A stretch of DNA of 64,000 nt from Augochlora pura (lineage: Eukaryota > Arthropoda > Insecta > Hymenoptera > Halictidae): positions 9,486,001-9,550,000 of the forward strand of contig NC_135773.1 in assembly GCF_028453695.1 (NCBI RefSeq), in the 5' to 3' direction. Positions within the stretch are counted from its first letter, which is position 1, and the number at the start of each line of letters is the position of its first letter. Made by a program: the position numbers and the translations under genes. This document shows, one piece after another, positions 59,815-64,000 of the stretch. Below the pieces are notes generated by a model. That model saw only the letters and a list, made by a program, of their open reading frames with translations, was not told where the DNA came from and made no database searches.

Positions 59815-61372
59815 CAATTCAGTTTCTTTTCTTTATTAGTCGGTCGTTTTTTATTTGTTATTCTCCAACGCTTACTTTTAAGACAACGATCGCTTTTCGC
59901 TATCGGGTCTGTGGCCAACGATAAGATTTTTCACTGGACGTCGCGGTAACGTTGCCCACGAGACCGACTAATATAATACCGCGAACGAAGAGAAACGAGC
60001 CGAGAGCCAAAAAAAAAAAAGAAGAAGCGAGGAACGGCTCGCGGAGCTCTTTGTAGAACCAATCCAAGGGTCCAGCGCGGTACCCAGCTCCGGGAAACGA
60101 TGTTGAATAGCTCCGGGCAAGTTCGGTCTTCGTGCGCAGACTGGACCTCGTGAAACTTTAACGCGTTTACCCTGTTAGTGGCCCGGGGACGATATATCTG
60201 CGCGCGGAGGATGAAGATCCTTCTTCTCGAAGGATTTCGTATCGGAGACCTTTCACTTGTCATCGATCATGATTAGTCGTTGTAATGGGCCCCGGCCCGG
60301 TAACTCACTATTTCTTGATTTTCGCGCGGCAACTCGGGGAACATTGGGGGAGATAAGTGCGAAATTTGATCATTTTCCTCTGGCGATTTTGTCCGAGAAG
60401 CTCGCCAGCCATAACATCGGGTGGAACTATTATATCTCTCGCAGTGACAATTAACTAACCGTACACATCCGGAGAAGGAAAAAGGGAGTATACGTTTCGG
60501 AAACATTTCATCTGGAAAATTATATTAAATAGAATTACTAAACTGCGGGTGTTTATGCGAAATAAAAAGTTCTTGCACATAGATGTATAAAATCCGTAGT
60601 AGTAACTGCAACTTATGTAAATTTCACTAAAAAGTAATGAAAAATGGTGGAGATACAACATGGTGTAAGAAAATGGGGTTAAAGAATGATATAAAAGAAG
60701 TTAATTTGTGGATAACGAAGGATAGCCTAATAATTCTATAAAATGCAATTACACGAATAATTGTGATGACTCTTTTATATAAATCACGGTCAAGCGTGGA
60801 TTTAAACTAATAAAATGAATCAGATATAATATTAAATTAAAGTAATTGTCATGATTTAATAATATTGAATCAACCCGACAAAAGAATTTATTTACACCAG
60901 TTTCGTTTTAAACGGCTCAAATGTTAGACGGTTTCTAAAAGCCGCGAAATAGTGGTAAATTTTTCATGCGTTCCGTCGCTTAATTATGAAATATTTTCCC
61001 TAGTGCAGGAAACGTTCCAGGAACTTAATCCTCCAGTAATTAAATTCTATTTAGCGGGAATACAGTTGGAGTAACGGTCGAATGCGGTAAGAGGATAAAC
61101 CGTTGGTATGATCGTTCGTCAATTCGAGTTTTCTTTCGGGATTATCCGTGGAATCTTCTTAGGCCGCAAGTCGTGTAAATATTGTTGGGAATCCATCAGT
61201 GTTTATCCTGCGGTCTGGTGTCAGCGGCTAATACGACCGGAAAATTTGGTGGAACCTGTTATCTTTGAATTTCACTCGCCTTTATTACGTTCTTTGTACA
61301 CAAAACTAACAAACTGCACGGACTCGTGAATATTGGTCGCCAAAACGTCGCGTTTCCTTTCAAACTGTTTCT
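59815..61372. other. Non-coding
   Basis: GC-rich to 60.45 kb with an A11 run at 60008, then AT-rich. No features found. Confidence 0.5.
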
Positions 61373-61376
61373 TTAA

Positions 61377-61615
61377 CCCCTTAACGTATTTTAGCGAGTC
61401 AGAGTCGTGACGGAGATTTGTATTAATATCCTGTTAAGTATGACTGTTATTCCATTCTTTTAAATCGGATGAAAATTATGCTCTCTTGCAATCAATATTT
61501 AATCGCTCTAATAAATGTAGACATACAATAAATATAAATTTTCTTTTTCTCCTAAGAAATTATTATAACCAACAAAGTACTCGTCATTGTAACTATGAAG
61601 AAAATGGAAAAGGGA
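61377..61615. mobile_element. TTAA-flanked miniature element, family A, copy 3
   Basis: About 239 bp between TTAA (61373-61376) and TTAA (61616-61619). The left end CCCCTTAACG is followed by TAGCGAGTCAGAGTCGTGACG, shared with copy 1 apart from one base. The right terminus is degenerate (AAAAGGGA before TTAA). Confidence 0.68.
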
Positions 61616-62324
61616 TTAAAACAGTATACTTTGCGATGTACTACGTGTTACCAGACTGCTAGTTAATAAAAATGATAATAAGTAAAATTAATAGACGCGG
61701 CGAATCAGTGAACCGTTCTAGTTGATTGTAGACGAATCCGTACGAGCAACAGGAATTTCCGATTCCGATCAGACTCTTTTGTGTACAGTAATTTGCGTAT
61801 CTGGATTCAGATGCAAATTGGCCGCTGAGATGCTAGATTTACAGTTTACTAACGAGCGTTTAGGGATTCCGTACAGGCGCCAGCATCAGGACCCTTAGCT
61901 ATTCAAGTTGCAACCCTTCCAAGTTAGGGGTTAATTGTGTCATCGTGATCGATCTGTTTGTCCGTGATTCTGCTATCCTGACGTTTGAAAATATGTTACC
62001 GAAACTATTCGCAATGTCTAAAATCAACAACGAGCGGATGGATTTAACCGGTTACCGTGTGGTGTAGGCAATCACGTATTTGAATTCAATCAATTATTTA
62101 TTTCTTAAAATGAAACGTTCAAAAGTCAGAAATCCTTAAAACACCATCAAAGTTATTTCATTTCTTTATACTAACTTTGCGAAATTTTCTGTGAAGGTTA
62201 AAAATATATTGAACGAATGAAGATTAATATTCACTAAAATAAATCGTTCTATGTAAGATGTCACAATATTAATTGTATTGGTAAAAGATATTAAAATTGC
62301 GGAGAAGCGAAACAGTGATTTCTT

Positions 62325-62448
62325 GTCGTCAATATTTAAATATCCAAGCAAACATGGACACACGATATATATCTCTTTTTCTCAGAAAATATTAAAAATA
62401 AAAAACTGCTAATCGTTGCAGCTATGAAGAAAATCATACGGCATGGGG
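62325..62448. mobile_element. TTAA-flanked miniature element, family A, truncated copy 4
   Basis: The right half resembles the right half of the element at 61377-61615 (shared TCAATATTTAA, CTCTTTTTCT and CTATGAAGAAAAT blocks in the same order) and ends GCATGGGG before TTAA (62449-62452). No matching left end was found, so it is probably 5'-truncated. Confidence 0.5.
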
Positions 62449-62452
62449 TTAA

Positions 62453-64000
62453 GAAACGTCATTTAATTTGCTAAAGCTGTGTTTAGCAGCGAAAACACTT
62501 GAGGGCCGCTAACAGAGCACAGTAATTGACTCCCCTAGCCTACATCTCCAGAAATGGTACCCTCGTTTTTCGCCGCGACTTAAACGAAAGACACTCGAAA
62601 GTACAACGGAATTATGCCTGTGGCTCGAGAATTATGGAACGCTTAGCACCGTGTTTTATGGCTTCTGTCTCGCGTGATATTCCGCTGGGTAAATAGCTCG
62701 GAGCATTTCACGGTCTCGCGGAACACGTTCTCCGCATAGTTAGACGCAGGAACGGAATCATCCGTTCCCCCCCGCTCTATCATAGTTTTATGGAACTCCC
62801 CCCGCCTGCCGGCGGATTGTTTCCCCTTAATTTATGTTCGGATATCAATTAAACTGTGCTCCGCGCGGCACTAATTTCCGGAAGCAATTTGTAATCGGTA
62901 TTGTTAAGCACTGCAAGCTCGCGGAATTTAATAGGCGAACGCGTTAAATATTTTAGACCGTACGCAAGAGCCTGCGGAATATCACCTTCGCGCTCTCATT
63001 TTTCCGGGATTTCGAATTTCATTGCAGAACTTTTTTAGCGCTAAACTTTTAACAGATGCGTCATCATGGGCGTCTACCACGAGATAACCAGTGAATGATT
63101 TAACGTCTACCTCCCTGCAGCTAATTGGTAACCAACCGTTGTATATTAAAGAGCATTTATTCGAAAATAAAAAGTTAGATAGTTTGCGATGGAAAATCTC
63201 TTTGATTATCTGTGAGAAGCAATACAACGAGGTATTTTGGCCACGTTGTTGTAAGAAAAGGAAAATTGCCTCGAAACACACGATAAAAGGTTACAGAGGA
63301 TTAAAATGCAGGAAAAAATACTTTAGTTTGATATCATTTGTACATTATCGTGTGCTTTGGGAATTGTAGCGATGTTAACGGTGAATGTATTGTACGGGGT
63401 CCGATACAAGATGATAAGTCAGAGGGGCAGGGGTTGTAAACGCGAATGACCAGTTCGAAAGTCGTAGGTAAATCGCGAGAAGGGGGCCAGCACGTTTCCC
63501 CGGGGCAAATTTCCGATTTATTCAAGCCCGCTCCCGAATACTTGGGAGCCCATAAAGAGAATGAATGGGATTGTGGCGGTTGCAGCAATGCTTAGGGCTG
63601 CTTCAGGGGTTCATGAAATACGCGGCCGCTACCCTCTTTTGGGCTTTGCTCTCCACTCACCTCTCTCCATCTTTCTCTATCCCCGGGACCCGCTAACGCT
63701 ATCCCGTTTCTATTACTTCGTTTTCTCTCCAGCGTCGCCCCTCTTTATTAATAATTACAACAATTGTACATTTTCCTATCGTATCGTTGTGCTTTAACCT
63801 GCATTTATGACTTCATAAAAAAATTTTATGTTGCACATATTTTTGATACAATTATATTTAAAAAATTGTCGAGCATAGAAGTTAATAGAATCGAACACAG
63901 TTACGTGTTATTTATTTTTGTTAATATGTACGTTTTCTTGTGTATCTGATATTCGGGATGCCACAAGTGTACAAAGACAGGCTATCTGGCAATTATTAAA
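62453..64000. other. Non-coding
   Basis: GC-rich at 62.55-63.0 and 63.45-63.7 kb, otherwise AT-rich. Nothing recognised up to the window edge. Confidence 0.5.

Noticed and set aside
1..64000. CRISPR arrays, bacterial operons, phage or viral genes
   Set aside because: No regularly spaced short repeats with unique spacers, no ribosome-binding sites with long ORFs, and all supported genes are intron-containing. The window is eukaryotic.

Overview
This is a gene-poor stretch of animal nuclear DNA. Nothing in it looks bacterial: there are no long ORFs, and introns, GT/AG splice sites, microsatellites and cut-and-paste transposon relics are all present. CpG-rich, GC-rich islands alternate with AT-rich stretches every 0.5-2 kb. 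Together with several families of TTAA-flanked (piggyBac-type) and TA-flanked (mariner-type) miniature elements and an insect-type lipocalin gene, this points to an insect, most likely a hymenopteran (bee, ant or wasp). That placement is an inference from style, and the species cannot be named.

Only one protein-coding gene can be supported with confidence. It is a three-exon lipocalin (apolipoprotein D / biliprotein-like secreted carrier) on the minus strand between 36039 and 39833. It encodes 183 residues with a signal peptide, the G-x-W signature, four probable disulphide cysteines, and a correct reading frame across both splice junctions. A second item on the plus strand at 6612-6653 has all the marks of a 42-nt in-frame microexon: branch site, pyrimidine tract, CAG acceptor, GTAAGT donor. 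Because the exon itself begins GTAAGC, it could equally be a recursive splice site. If either is real, much of the window is intron of a larger plus-strand gene whose other exons lie outside.

Mobile DNA is the most informative part. (1) Three related mariner derivatives (4772-5948, 38401-39563, 46050-46622) are fold-back elements built from two diverged, inverted copies of a transposase 3' end. The two longer ones, 33 kb apart and in opposite orientation, also carry the same 519-bp non-mariner segment, so a composite unit has moved. One of them sits in intron 1 of the lipocalin gene. (2) At least three families of TTAA-flanked miniature elements occur at 1106-1348, 42398-42581, 61377-61615 and about 62325-62448 (family A), 15634-15887 (family B) and 18286-18524 (family C). 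Further degenerate ends lie at 31.4, 31.8, 44.9 and 48.6 kb. (3) An 80-bp mariner mini-element at 59735-59814 is nearly all inverted repeat. (4) A long palindromic dispersed repeat of unknown class is present three times (3405-3866, 25141-25275, 49590-50110).

The rest is non-coding DNA with microsatellites, minisatellites and G-quadruplex-prone tracts, listed below. I found no tRNA, rRNA, recognisable microRNA or CRISPR array. ORFs of 60-200 codons are scattered through the window; apart from those noted, they have no recognisable domains or signals and are treated as chance.
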